Below, piece after piece: positions 24,236 to 32,954 of a stretch of DNA of 64,000 bases. Each line of letters opens with the position of its first letter. The first letter of the stretch is position 1. A program made the translations under genes and the position numbers. Source of the DNA: an uncultured Blautia sp. (GTDB taxonomy: Bacteria; Bacillota; Clostridia; Lachnospirales; Lachnospiraceae); assembly GCA_900539145.1 (NCBI GenBank), contig UQAX01000005.1, positions 1-64,000 of the forward strand, given 5' to 3'. The notes beneath the pieces are model-generated. The model was not told the origin of the DNA and did no database searches. It worked only from the letters and a program-made list of their open reading frames with translations.

Positions 24236-25418
24236 TTGCTGCTGCAACGCCCGGTAATTCTTTTCCTTCTAAGAATTCCAGAGAAGCGCCGCCACCTGTG
24301 GAGATATGTGTCATTTTGTCACCATATCCTAAGATGTTTACTGCTGCTGCGGAGTCACCGCCACCGATGATTGTTGTAGCATCTGTATCAGCAAGTGCTT
24401 TTGCAACTGCTGCTGTACCATGTGCAAAGTTTGACATTTCAAAGCAACCCATTGGTCCGTTCCATACAACTGTTTTTGCATCTTTTACAGCATCTGCAAA
24501 GATTTTTTCTGTTTCAGGTCCGATATCCATACCTTCCCAACCTTCCGGAATTTGTCCGCTGCCTACAATCTGAATGTTGCAGTCGTTAGAGAAGGCATCA
24601 CCAATTCTGTGGTCAACAGGAAGAAGAAGTTTTACTCCTTTTTCTGCTGCTTTCTTTTTCATTTCTAATGCGTAATCTAAATAATCATCTTCACATAAAG
24701 AAACACCGATGCTTCCGCCTGCTGCTTTGGAGAAAGTATAAGCCATACCGCCGCCGATGATTAAAGTATCTACTTTGTCAAGCAGGTTATTGATAACAGA
24801 AATTTTGCTGGAAACTTTTGCTCCTCCAAGAATAGCAACGAAAGGTCTTTCCGGATTATTTACTGCATTTCCTAAGAAATCAATTTCTTTCTGCATTAAA
24901 TATCCAACAACTGCTGTATCAACAAATTTTGTAACACCTACGTTAGAGCAATGTGCTCTGTGAGCTGTACCAAATGCGTCATTTACAAATACTTCGCAAA
25001 GAGATGCAAGCTCTTTAGAGAATTCATCGCCATTTTTTGTTTCTTCTGCACGATAACGTGTGTTTTCAAGTAAAATCACTTCGCCGTCTTTCATTGCTTC
25101 TACTGCTGCTTTTGCGTTTGGTCCTACAACTTCAGGATCGGCAGCGAATTTAACTTCCTGACCTAATAATTCAGATAAGCGTACTGCAACAGGTGCTAAA
25201 GATAATTCCGGTTTTGGTTCTCCCTTTGGTTTACCAAGATGTGAGCACAAAATCACTCTGCCGCCATCTGCAATTAATTTTTTAATAGTAGGAAGTGCAG
25301 CTACCAGACGATTTTCATCTGTAATTTTACCTTCCTGTAATGGTACGTTAAAGTCACAGCGAACCAAGACTTTTTTTCCTTTTACGTTAATGTCGTCAAC
25401 TGATTTTTTATTAAGCAT
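24225..25418 (-). CDS. pgk: Phosphoglycerate kinase
   Basis: Glycolytic kinase making ATP and 3-phosphoglycerate from 1,3-bisphosphoglycerate, 397 residues. Substrate-binding VRCDFNVPL near 19-27, SHLGKPKG near 59, ENTRYRAEE near 118, AILGGAKVSSKI near 196, nucleotide loop TIIGGGDSAAAV near 350 and the terminal HISTGGGASLEFLEGKELPG. Single-domain monomer with no fusion to triose-phosphate isomerase. Follows gap and a terminator; tpiA follows. Confidence 0.97.
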   Translation of the reverse strand: MLNKKSVDDINVKGKKVLVRCDFNVPLQEGKITDENRLVAALPTIKKLIADGGRVILCSHLGKPKGEPKPELSLAPVAVRLSELLGQEVKFAADPEVVGPNAKAAVEAMKDGEVILLENTRYRAEETKNGDEFSKELASLCEVFVNDAFGTAHRAHCSNVGVTKFVDTAVVGYLMQKEIDFLGNAVNNPERPFVAILGGAKVSSKISVINNLLDKVDTLIIGGGMAYTFSKAAGGSIGVSLCEDDYLDYALEMKKKAAEKGVKLLLPVDHRIGDAFSNDCNIQIVGSGQIPEGWEGMDIGPETEKIFADAVKDAKTVVWNGPMGCFEMSNFAHGTAAVAKALADTDATTIIGGGDSAAAVNILGYGDKMTHISTGGGASLEFLEGKELPGVAAANDK

Positions 25419-25469
25419 TGAGAAATGCCTCCTTTTTCTTATTTTCCCGTCTTTCTTTTATATAGACGA

Positions 25470-25501
25470 AAAGGGTCCGGTCCACAATAGACCGGACCCT
25501 T
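25470..25501 (-). terminator. Terminator of gap
   Basis: Perfect stem AAGGGTCCGGTC / GACCGGACCCTT with TTTTCG tail on the minus strand, between gap and pgk. Partial read-through to pgk is possible. Confidence 0.9.
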
Positions 25502-25524
25502 ATTGAGCCTTATAATACCCGAAA

Positions 25525-26544
25525 TTATTTGTTTAATAATTTTCCGAAGTATTTGATTGTTCTAACCATCTGGCTTGTGTAAGAGTTTTCATTGTCATAC
25601 CATGATACAACCTGAACTTCTGTTGTGCCGTTATCTAATGGAAGAACCATTGTCTGAGTAGCATCGAACAGAGAACCATATCTCATACCAACGATATCGC
25701 TGGATACGATTTCATCTGTGTTATATCCAAAGGATTCTGTGGATGCTGCTTTCATAGCATTGTTGATTTCTTCAACTGTTACGTTTCCTTTAACAACTGC
25801 TGTTAAGATAGTTGTGGAACCTGTTGGTGTTGGGATACGCTGAGCAGCTCCGATTAATTTTCCGTTTAATTCAGGAATAACTAATCCGATAGCTTTTGCA
25901 GCACCTGTGCTGTTTGGTACGATATTTACTGCTGCTGCACGAGATCTTCTTAAATCACCTTTTCTCTGTGGTCCGTCAAGTGTCATCTGATCGCCTGTGT
26001 AAGCATGAATTGTACACATAATACCAGACTGAATTTCAGCTAAGTCATTTAATGCTTTTGCCATTGGAGCTAAGCAGTTTGTTGTACAAGAAGCTGCAGA
26101 AATGATGTTATCATTTTCTGTTAATGTTTCATGGTTTACATTGTAAACGATTGTTGGTAAGTCATTTCCTGCTGGTGCAGAGATAACAACTTTTTTAGCG
26201 CCTGCATCGATATGAGCCTGAGCTTTGTCTTTAGATGTATAGAAACCTGTACACTCAAGAACTACGTCTACACCGATTTCTCCCCATGGAAGTTCAGCTG
26301 CGTTTGCTTTTGCGTAAATTTTGATTTCTTTTCCATCAACTGTGATGAAGTCTTCACCTGCTGTTACTTTATCAGCTAATTCGTATCTACCCTGAGTAGA
26401 GTCATATTTCAGTAAGTGAGCTAACATTGCTGGAGATGTTAAATCGTTGATTGCTACGATTTCAAATCCCTCTGCTCCGAACATCTGTCTAAATGCAAGA
26501 CGACCAATACGTCCAAAACCATTAATTGCTACTTTTACTGCCAT
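25525..26544 (-). CDS. gap: Type I glyceraldehyde-3-phosphate dehydrogenase
   Basis: NAD-dependent glycolytic dehydrogenase of 339 residues. NAD fold at the start (VAINGFGRIGRLAFRQ), catalytic Cys in SAASCTTNCLAP near 153, catalytic His in TIHAYTGDQ near 180, phosphate-site residues RRSRAAAVNIVPNSTGAAKA, and WYDNENSYTSQMVRT near the end. Start at 26544, ten bases after AGGAGG; a longer frame to 26655 runs into the promoter. Monocistronic by its terminator, with pgk and tpiA following. Confidence 0.97.
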   Translation of the reverse strand: MAVKVAINGFGRIGRLAFRQMFGAEGFEIVAINDLTSPAMLAHLLKYDSTQGRYELADKVTAGEDFITVDGKEIKIYAKANAAELPWGEIGVDVVLECTGFYTSKDKAQAHIDAGAKKVVISAPAGNDLPTIVYNVNHETLTENDNIISAASCTTNCLAPMAKALNDLAEIQSGIMCTIHAYTGDQMTLDGPQRKGDLRRSRAAAVNIVPNSTGAAKAIGLVIPELNGKLIGAAQRIPTPTGSTTILTAVVKGNVTVEEINNAMKAASTESFGYNTDEIVSSDIVGMRYGSLFDATQTMVLPLDNGTTEVQVVSWYDNENSYTSQMVRTIKYFGKLLNK

Positions 26545-26634
26545 GATTTTTATTCCTCCTAAAAGTGATTGATTTAATGTGAGTTCTTCAACAAAATAAA
26601 CACACTTTGTTAAAGAAACATCAACCTTGTCCAT

Positions 26635-26663
26635 ATTGTACCTGTTTTTATCCAAAAATTCAA
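26635..26663 (-). promoter_or_regulatory. Promoter of gap
   Basis: Minus strand TTGAAT (26663-26658), 17 bases, TACAAT (26640-26635), about 90 bases before the start codon. Confidence 0.65.
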
Positions 26664-26783
26664 GTCTATTTTCAAATTTCCTGCGGTTTCATGCTTTCTC
26701 ACTTGAAATTGCTTCTGTTTTGCCTTTATAATGAAAGAAAAGCAAAGAATTTTTCATATTATTTTATACGAAAGGAAAAACTT

Positions 26784-27584
26784 ATGTACTATGATTTCCA
26801 TCTCCATTCGGATTTTTCCGAAGACAGCACCAGTCCTATGGAGGATATGATAAAAGAAGGAATAAAACAGAATTTAAAAGGCATGTGTTTTACGGAACAT
26901 ACCGACTTAGATTTTCCCGGAAATAACTTTACTTTTCTAACAGATTTAGCTGCATACGAAGAAACTTTTTTACAGTTAAAAGAAAAATACCATTCTCAAA
27001 TCAACCTTTATTTTGGTCTGGAAGCAGGATTGCAGCCCCACTTAAAAGAAGAAATACCGGCGCTTTGTACTTCCAAAAGCTTTGATTTTATCATAGGCTC
27101 TACACATCTTGCTGACCGTTTAGATCCTTACGAAGCCGTTTTCTTTGAAAATCGTACAGAAGCACAGGCATATCAGCGTTATTTTGAAGTGCTTCTTAAA
27201 AACCTTCAAACTTACTCCTGTTTTGACACCTGTGGACACATTGATTATGTGGTTCGCTACGGCCCGTCCAAAAATGCACATTATTGTTATAAAAATCATG
27301 CCGATATCTTAGATGAAATTTTAAAAACACTCATAGATAAGGGAATTGGTTTGGAATGTAACACAGCAGGCTTTAAATACGGTCTGGGACAGCCACATCC
27401 TTCCATGGAAATTTTAAAGCGTTACAAAGAATTAGGCGGCGAATTGCTCACTTTAGGCTCTGATGCCCATGCTCCCTGCCATATTGCCTATGATTTCCAG
27501 AAGGCTTCCGACCTTTTAAAAGCCTGCGGTTTTCGATACTATACAATTTTCAAAGAGAGAAAATCGGAATTTATTCCTTTATAA
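26784..27584 (+). CDS. PHP-domain phosphoesterase, histidinol-phosphatase HisJ family
   Basis: Metal-dependent phosphoesterase of 266 residues. PHP motifs in order: DFHLHSDFSED near 4, FTEHTDLDFP near 39, GSTHLAD near 102, CGHIDYVVRYG near 155, LECNTAGFKYG near 193 and TLGSDAHAP near 226. Such proteins dephosphorylate histidinol phosphate in histidine synthesis, but no other his genes are nearby, so the substrate is uncertain. Start at the ATG at 26784 behind AAAGGAAA; upstream codons lack a binding site. Confidence 0.88.
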   Translation: MYYDFHLHSDFSEDSTSPMEDMIKEGIKQNLKGMCFTEHTDLDFPGNNFTFLTDLAAYEETFLQLKEKYHSQINLYFGLEAGLQPHLKEEIPALCTSKSFDFIIGSTHLADRLDPYEAVFFENRTEAQAYQRYFEVLLKNLQTYSCFDTCGHIDYVVRYGPSKNAHYCYKNHADILDEILKTLIDKGIGLECNTAGFKYGLGQPHPSMEILKRYKELGGELLTLGSDAHAPCHIAYDFQKASDLLKACGFRYYTIFKERKSEFIPL

Positions 27585-27592
27585 AAGTTTTC

Positions 27593-27636
27593 AATAACTA
27601 TTGGGATATTTTATCTTCTATACCCCAATAGTTATT
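27593..27636. terminator. Hairpin between the PHP gene and the decayed locus
   Basis: Perfect 13-bp inverted repeat AATAACTATTGGG / CCCAATAGTTATT between convergent reading frames. There is no clear U-run, so terminator strength is uncertain. The right arm includes the stop codon of the remnant at 27632. Confidence 0.5.
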
Positions 27637-27814
27637 CTCCATAAAAACCATTATCACTTTTTTCCGCCCATTTCATATACATTTCTTTATAATTTTCTTT
27701 TATAAACTCACGAATAATACGAATTTCCCTATCAGATAATTGTCCTATATTCTCAATCGTTGTTTCGCCATTTTTCATAACAAAAAACTTTGCAGAACCC
27801 GCATTTTCACAACA
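27632..27814 (-). pseudogene. Truncated DUF4160-like fragment
   Basis: The frame reads on from the stop codon of the 27815-28084 gene without shift. It gives about 60 codons (ENAGSAKFFVMKNGET, QLSDREIRIIREFIKENYKE, MYMKWAEKS) ending at TAA 27634-27632. The pattern of a KF[FW] strand, a variable turn, then a helix ending in KW is like the C-terminal half of DUF4160 proteins; the usual N-terminal half with its HVH motif is absent. An ATG at 27778 would give 48 residues but has no good binding site. Either a decayed gene or the tail of one gene split by TGA. Confidence 0.45.
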
Positions 27815-28084
27815 TCACACATATTCAATCCTCACCTTCTGAATTGGTTTTAAAAAATCTTCCGTATCAAAATATAAATTTTCAAGAATTGGAATTAAAT
27901 CTATATATTCTTCTTCCTCCTCGTGCCCTTCATATTTAGCCATAACAACTAAATATCCATTATCCCATTCAATTACTTTTGTATATCGTTCAAGTCTTGG
28001 AGATGTTCTAAAACGTATATTATGACTATTAAATCGAAAAGATGTAAACATTTTGTCACTACTTAATATCGCCTCGTTTTTCAT
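27815..28084 (-). CDS. Hypothetical protein, weakly DUF2442-like
   Basis: Acidic 89-residue protein with an AAGGTGGTGGAG binding site, so expression is plausible. Residues about 36-86 (VIEWDNGYLVVMAKYEGH, EEEYIDLIPILENLYF, FLKPIQKVRIEYV) resemble DUF2442: a strand pair, an acidic turn, a D-L-x-P-[IL]-L motif, then a position-K-[IV]-x-V strand. DUF2442 and DUF4160 genes are often neighbours, and a DUF4160-like remnant follows in frame. The role is unknown. AT-rich compared with surrounding genes, so possibly acquired. Confidence 0.6.
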   Translation of the reverse strand: MKNEAILSSDKMFTSFRFNSHNIRFRTSPRLERYTKVIEWDNGYLVVMAKYEGHEEEEEYIDLIPILENLYFDTEDFLKPIQKVRIEYV

Positions 28085-28180
28085 ATTAACTCCACCACCT
28101 TAATTTACGTTTTCTAAAAATATTATAACACCCGACAGGTATCATTTCCATAATATTCTGCCTCTCCGTTTAAAAACAGA

Positions 28181-28210
28181 AAAAAGAGCACTCTCTACAA
28201 GTGCCCTTTT
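28181..28210 (-). terminator. Terminator of the isc-mnmA operon
   Basis: Minus-strand stem AAGGGCACT / AGTGCTCTT followed by TTTT; it overlaps the last codons of mnmA. Confidence 0.8.
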
Positions 28211-29286
28211 CCTAAAATAATGCCGCCTCCGGCTACATATTCTCCGTCATAAAAAACTACTGCCTGCCCCGGAGTAACTGCTCTTTGCGGTTCACGGAAA
28301 GTAACTTTGACTTTTCCTTCTCCTAAATCCTCCAGTGTGCACACTGCTCCCGGATGATTATAACGGATTTTCGCAGTAAATTCTTTTCCTTCTTCCAAAT
28401 GGTCTATCGCCATGAAATTCACTCTGTCACAGACCAAATCTGTCACAAATAAATCTTCATTTTCTCCGATAACCACCTCATTGGTGTCCGGTCTTATTTC
28501 TGTTACAAAGACAGGATGTCCCATAGAAAGATTTAATCCTTTTCTCTGTCCAATGGTATAATGAATAATTCCCTTATGTTTTCCGATTACTGTACCGTCT
28601 TCTAAAACATAATTTCCTTCTTCCAGTTTTTTCCCTGTACTTTCTTCGATAAATCCGGCATAGTCATTATCCGGTACAAAGCAGATTTCCTGACTGTCCT
28701 TTTTGTGTGCTACGGGAAGTCCCGCTTCCTGAGCAATCTGGCGGATTTCGTCTTTTGTATATTCTCCTACCGGCATCAATGTTCTGGAAAGCTGTTCCTG
28801 TGTAAGATTATATAACGCATAAGTCTGGTCTTTCTTTGCTGTCACCGAATTTCGAATAGCATATCTTCCATTTGGAAGCTTCTCTACTCTGGCATAATGT
28901 CCTGTTGCAATATAATCTGCTCCGATATCCAGACTTCTTTTTAAAAGAGACTCCCATTTCACATAGCGATTGCATGCAATACAGGGATTTGGCGTTCTGC
29001 CTTCCAGATATTCCTGATTAAAGTAATCGATAACCTTCTCTTTAAATTCTTTTCGGAAATTCATAACATAATAAGGAATATCTAAAATCTGAGCAACTCG
29101 TCTGGCATCGTCTACTGCGCTTAATCCGCAGCAGCCGCCGTTTTCTTCCTGAAACTCATTGTCTTCCTCCTGCCAAATCTGCATGGTTACTCCGATTACA
29201 TCATACCCCTGCTTTTTCAGCAGATAAGCCGCCACAGAGGAGTCTACACCGCCGGATAATCCCACAACGACTTTCTTTCCGCTCAT
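28195..29286 (-). CDS. mnmA: tRNA-specific 2-thiouridylase MnmA
   Basis: Transfers sulfur to U34 of Lys, Glu and Gln tRNAs, 363 residues. PP-loop GLSGGVDSSVAAYLL near 9, first catalytic Cys in TPNPCIACNRYVKW near 101, second Cys in SQEICFVPD near 200, and C-terminal domain with GQRKGLNLSMGHPVFVTEI. Overlaps iscU by one base. It receives sulfur from the cysteine desulfurase encoded in the same operon. Confidence 0.97.
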   Translation of the reverse strand: MSGKKVVVGLSGGVDSSVAAYLLKKQGYDVIGVTMQIWQEEDNEFQEENGGCCGLSAVDDARRVAQILDIPYYVMNFRKEFKEKVIDYFNQEYLEGRTPNPCIACNRYVKWESLLKRSLDIGADYIATGHYARVEKLPNGRYAIRNSVTAKKDQTYALYNLTQEQLSRTLMPVGEYTKDEIRQIAQEAGLPVAHKKDSQEICFVPDNDYAGFIEESTGKKLEEGNYVLEDGTVIGKHKGIIHYTIGQRKGLNLSMGHPVFVTEIRPDTNEVVIGENEDLFVTDLVCDRVNFMAIDHLEEGKEFTAKIRYNHPGAVCTLEDLGEGKVKVTFREPQRAVTPGQAVVFYDGEYVAGGGIILGKGHL

Positions 29287-29726
29287 TAATATTCTTCCTC
29301 GTCTTCTTCATCTTCATGGATATCTGATTTCGGTTTAGAAAGACCTTCGATTTTAATTCCATGCTTTTCTGCGTAATCCCACAGTGCTGCATGAATTGCT
29401 TCCTCAGCCAGTAAAGAACAGTGTACTTTTACCGGTGGAAGTCCGTCTAAAGCTTCCATAACAGCTTTATTGGTAACTTTTAAAGCTTCTTCAATCGTTT
29501 TTCCTTTTACCAGTTCTGTTGCCATACTGCTTGTCGCAACGGCTGCACCACATCCGAATGTCTTAAATTTACAATCCTGAATAATCTGATTGTCATCAAT
29601 ATCAAGATAAATTCTCATAATATCGCCGCATTTTGCATTTCCTACTGTTCCTACACCGCTGGCGTTTTCAATTTCTCCTACATTTCTTGGGTTCTGAAAA
29701 TGGTCCATAACTTTTTCGCTGTACAT
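29286..29726 (-). CDS. iscU: Fe-S cluster scaffold protein IscU/NifU N-terminal type
   Basis: Scaffold of 146 residues on which Fe-S clusters are assembled. Three conserved Cys are in GNAKCGDIMRI near 33, FKTFGCGAAVATSS near 59 and VKVHCSLLAEEAIHAA near 102. Start segment YSEKVMDHFQNPRNVGE is typical. The final ~18 residues are unusually acidic (DIHEDEEDEEEY), an add-on to the usual length. Lies between iscS and mnmA. Confidence 0.95.
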   Translation of the reverse strand: MYSEKVMDHFQNPRNVGEIENASGVGTVGNAKCGDIMRIYLDIDDNQIIQDCKFKTFGCGAAVATSSMATELVKGKTIEEALKVTNKAVMEALDGLPPVKVHCSLLAEEAIHAALWDYAEKHGIKIEGLSKPKSDIHEDEEDEEEY

Positions 29727-29751
29727 AATAATTTCCTCCGTTTTTTCTCTC

Positions 29752-30936
29752 TTATTTGTTCTGTTTTTTTACAAAATCTTCATATAATGGTGATAAATCA
29801 CGCAGTTTTCCGATAATTTCTTTTAACTGCTCTAATGTATAATCCAAATCTTCTTTTGTGGTATCTTCTCCCAAAGTCAATCGCAAAGAACCATGTGCAA
29901 TTTCATGAGGCAGACCGATTGCCAATAATACATGAGAAGGATCTAAGGAACCGGATGTACATGCAGAACCACTGGAAGCAGCAATTCCTTTCATATCCAG
30001 CATAATTAACAAAGACTCCCCTTCTACAAAACGAAAACTGAGATTGATATTGTTTGGCAAACGTTTTACAGGGTCACCGTTTAATTTTACATAAGGAATT
30101 TCTTTTAAAACTCTGTCAATAAAATAATCTCTTAATTCTCTTTCTTTTGCTGTACGGACTTCCATGGTTTCTGCTGCTCTTTTTGCCGCTACGCCATAGC
30201 CCACAATACCCGGAACATTTTCTGTACCCGCACGTCTCTTTCTTTCCTGTGCACCTCCGTGTACAAAAGAACGGATTTTTACGCCTTTGCGGATATATAA
30301 AAATCCGATACCCTTTGGTCCGTTAATCTTATGCGCACTGGAGCTGAGCATATCAATATTCATCTCATCCACATCAATCGGCACCTGTCCGAATGCCTGA
30401 ACAGCATCTGTATGGAATAAAACTCCGTGTTCTTTCGCAATCATTCCAATCTCTTTTACCGGTTCAATGGTTCCGATTTCATTATTTGCAAACATAATAG
30501 AAATTAAAATTGTTTCCGGACGAATTGCCTTTTGTAATTCATCTAAATTAACCAGACCATTCTCATCTACATCTAAATATGTGATTTCAGCGCCCTTTTT
30601 CTCCAGATATTCACAGGTGTGTAAAATCGCATGGTGTTCAATCTTTGTTGTGATAATGTGATTGCCCTTTTTGCTGTATGCTTCAAAAGCAGCCTTTAAC
30701 GCCCAGTTGTCCGCTTCACTTCCTCCTGCGGTAAAATAAATCTCCTCTGTTTTTGCGCCTAAAACTTTTGCAATATCTTCTCTTGCAGTAGTAATAGCTT
30801 CTTTACTTCTTTGTCCCACTTCGTAAATACTGGAAGCATTTCCATAGTTTTCCGTAAAATATGGAAGCATTGCATCCACAACTTCCTGAGAAGTTTTGGT
30901 CGTTGCTGCATTGTCCAAATAAATTCTTGTTTTCAT
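29752..30936 (-). CDS. iscS: Cysteine desulfurase (IscS/NifS)
   Basis: PLP enzyme of 394 residues taking sulfur from cysteine for Fe-S clusters and tRNA thiolation. Visible: YLDNAATTKTS near 4, PLP Lys in SSAHKINGPKGIGFLYI near 200, and the mobile catalytic Cys loop SSGSACTSGSLDPSHVL near 322. Start at the ATG at 30936: the AGGAG site directly touches the earlier ATG (30945) but lies nine bases before this one. Second gene of iscR-iscS-iscU-mnmA. Confidence 0.96.
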   Translation of the reverse strand: MKTRIYLDNAATTKTSQEVVDAMLPYFTENYGNASSIYEVGQRSKEAITTAREDIAKVLGAKTEEIYFTAGGSEADNWALKAAFEAYSKKGNHIITTKIEHHAILHTCEYLEKKGAEITYLDVDENGLVNLDELQKAIRPETILISIMFANNEIGTIEPVKEIGMIAKEHGVLFHTDAVQAFGQVPIDVDEMNIDMLSSSAHKINGPKGIGFLYIRKGVKIRSFVHGGAQERKRRAGTENVPGIVGYGVAAKRAAETMEVRTAKERELRDYFIDRVLKEIPYVKLNGDPVKRLPNNINLSFRFVEGESLLIMLDMKGIAASSGSACTSGSLDPSHVLLAIGLPHEIAHGSLRLTLGEDTTKEDLDYTLEQLKEIIGKLRDLSPLYEDFVKKQNK

Positions 30937-30954
30937 ATCGCTCATCTCCTATAT

Positions 30955-31407
30955 TTAATCACATTTCTGCACTTTAATTTGCCCTTTTTCACGAGCCTTA
31001 CGACTCTCCTCTACTAACTGACTGATTTTTATGGAATCTACTGTTTCCTGAATACTTTTGTTAATCTCCTGCCAGACATAACGGGTAACACATAAATCCT
31101 CACCCTGACAATGTTCATTGTTTCCTGCTCCACAGGATACTGCCTCAAGACTTCCCTCCAAGGCTCTTAACACATCTCCAACGGAAATTTCATCCGCCGG
31201 CTTTGCCAGTCGATAACCGCCCTGAGCGCCTCGTTCACTGACAACCAAACCAGCTTTTTTCAGCTTTCTCATAAGCTGCTCCAAATAGCTGTCCGAAATA
31301 TTTTGTCTGTTAGAAATACTTTGTATGGAAACAGCTTCCTCATCACTATATAATGCTAAGTCGATTAACGCTCTTAGACCATATCTTCCTTTGGTGGAAA
31401 GCTTCAT
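30955..31407 (-). CDS. iscR: Rrf2-family regulator IscR-like
   Basis: Winged-helix repressor of 150 residues that reports Fe-S status. Start KLSTKGRYGLRALIDLALY is a hallmark of the family; HTH near 26-50 (ISNRQNISDSYLEQLMRKLK). Three Cys in SCGAGNNEHCQGEDLCVTRY near 98-117 fit a bound Fe-S cluster. Start at 31407, seven bases after GAGG. It heads the operon it probably controls. Confidence 0.94.
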   Translation of the reverse strand: MKLSTKGRYGLRALIDLALYSDEEAVSIQSISNRQNISDSYLEQLMRKLKKAGLVVSERGAQGGYRLAKPADEISVGDVLRALEGSLEAVSCGAGNNEHCQGEDLCVTRYVWQEINKSIQETVDSIKISQLVEESRKAREKGQIKVQKCD

Positions 31408-31461
31408 CCTATCGCCTCTTTTCAATTCCGACTGTTTTACTCTGATTTCTAATCTGGAAGT

Positions 31462-31490
31462 AGGATAACACCTTTCCTTTGTTCTGTCAA
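31462..31490 (-). promoter_or_regulatory. Promoter of the iscR operon
   Basis: Minus strand TTGACA (31490-31485), 17 bases, TATCCT (31467-31462). Probably autoregulated by IscR. Confidence 0.7.
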
Positions 31491-31539
31491 GCTCCTTTAA
31501 AGAATATATTATGAAAAAAGAGAAAATAAGGATTTCACC

Positions 31540-32868
31540 ATGAGTAACAGAAACTTTCTTTTAAAAGGCACACTTCTTCTGACACTATCCGGCTTTCTTA
31601 CAAAAATCATTGGCTTTATTTATAGGATATTCCTTTCTCAAAAAATTGGTGCACAGGGCATGGGAATTTACCAGCTTATTTTTCCTGTTTATACGCTGTG
31701 TTATGCGCTTGCCGTAGGCGGTATACAGACAGCTATTTCCCGTCTTGCAGCGGCAAAAGCAGCTTTAAAAGACGAACAGGGCGCTCGTGATATTTTTCTC
31801 TTATCCGCCACCCTTGCTACCACAATTTCCATCCTGACCGGATTTTTTCTTTATCGTCACGCAAACTGGTTTGCCGTACATCTTATATTAGAAGCACAAT
31901 GTACCCCTCTTTTAAAAATCTTGGCGATTTCCGTTCCTTTTGGTGTGTTTCATTCCTGCGTCAACGGCTATTATCTTGCCAGAAAAAAACTTTCTATTCC
32001 CGCCGCCGCCCAGCTTATTGAACAATGCTTCCGTGTAGCAGCCTCTTTTCTGCTGTTTTCCATCTGGTCGGAAAAAGGAATAGCAATCACACCAAAGCTG
32101 GCTGTTTTCGGACTTCTAGCCGGAGAACTGGCTGCTTGGCTTTTTACCGGTTTTATGATTTTATGGGATTTCTGCAAAGGACGTTATCATCTTACTTCCA
32201 TGACAAAACCGCTAAAAGAATTAAAAGCAATCGTAGCGCTTTCCCTGCCTTTAACCTGCAATCGCCTTCTGGTAAACATTCTTCACAGTATAGAAGCTGT
32301 GCTTATACCCGGACATTTACAGCTTTTCGGACTGGACAACGCCTCTGCCCTTTCCATTTATGGCGTTTTAACGGGAATGGCGCTGCCCCTTATTCTCTTT
32401 CCCTCTGCCGTTACCAATGCTTTATCCACAGTACTCCTGCCCTCTGTGGCAGAAAATCAGGCATTGGGAAAACAAGAAAATATTCGCAAAAGTATTCTTT
32501 TATCTATAAAATACTGCCTTCTTTTAGGTTTTTCAGCCTTTCTCTTTTTCTATGCAGGAGGAAATTTACTGGGACTTTTACTTTTTAAAAATGAATTTGC
32601 AGGAACTTTTATTAAAACACTGTCCTTCATATGTCCCTGCCTGTATTTATCCGGAACTTTAAACGGCATTTTAAACGGATTGGGTGCTGCCAACCAAACC
32701 TTTTGGCTGAACACACTGGGACTTGGAATTCGTCTTCTTTTTGTATTTTTCATCATTCCTCATTATGGAATTGTAGGTTATCTCTGGGGACTCATTATCA
32801 GCGAACTCTTTATCACTCTGCTCTCTCTTTACTGTTTACGGGAATTTCTGTTTATCCGTTCACGTTAA
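31540..32868 (+). CDS. Polysaccharide flippase, SpoVB/MurJ-like (MOP superfamily)
   Basis: Integral membrane protein of 442 residues with 12 or more hydrophobic helices. The start KGTLLLTLSGFLTKIIGFIY and the motif RIFLSQKIGAQGMGIYQLIF match the SpoVB/stage V sporulation B family, which moves lipid-linked saccharides across the membrane. Later motif YGVLTGMALPLILFPSAVTN is also typical. In a spore former a role in spore cortex or wall polysaccharide export is likely, but a housekeeping role is possible. Binding site AAGGA. Transcribed divergently from iscR. Confidence 0.85.
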   Translation: MSNRNFLLKGTLLLTLSGFLTKIIGFIYRIFLSQKIGAQGMGIYQLIFPVYTLCYALAVGGIQTAISRLAAAKAALKDEQGARDIFLLSATLATTISILTGFFLYRHANWFAVHLILEAQCTPLLKILAISVPFGVFHSCVNGYYLARKKLSIPAAAQLIEQCFRVAASFLLFSIWSEKGIAITPKLAVFGLLAGELAAWLFTGFMILWDFCKGRYHLTSMTKPLKELKAIVALSLPLTCNRLLVNILHSIEAVLIPGHLQLFGLDNASALSIYGVLTGMALPLILFPSAVTNALSTVLLPSVAENQALGKQENIRKSILLSIKYCLLLGFSAFLFFYAGGNLLGLLLFKNEFAGTFIKTLSFICPCLYLSGTLNGILNGLGAANQTFWLNTLGLGIRLLFVFFIIPHYGIVGYLWGLIISELFITLLSLYCLREFLFIRSR

Positions 32869-32895
32869 AGTTTTAAACTTTACATTAAAAAAGTA

Positions 32896-32924
32896 TCGAC
32901 AATTTCTTTTTTTTGTATTATAAT
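32896..32924 (+). promoter_or_regulatory. Promoter of the DAHP synthase gene
   Basis: TCGACA (32896-32901), 17 bases, TATAAT (32919-32924). Confidence 0.65.
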
Positions 32925-32954
32925 TTACAAAACGCTTACAAAGGAGATTTTTTT

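Noticed and set aside
26600..26625. TTTGTTAAAG sequence upstream of gap considered as a Rex operator
   Set aside because: Only one half resembles the TTGTTAA-N4-TTAACAA palindrome; not enough to call a site.
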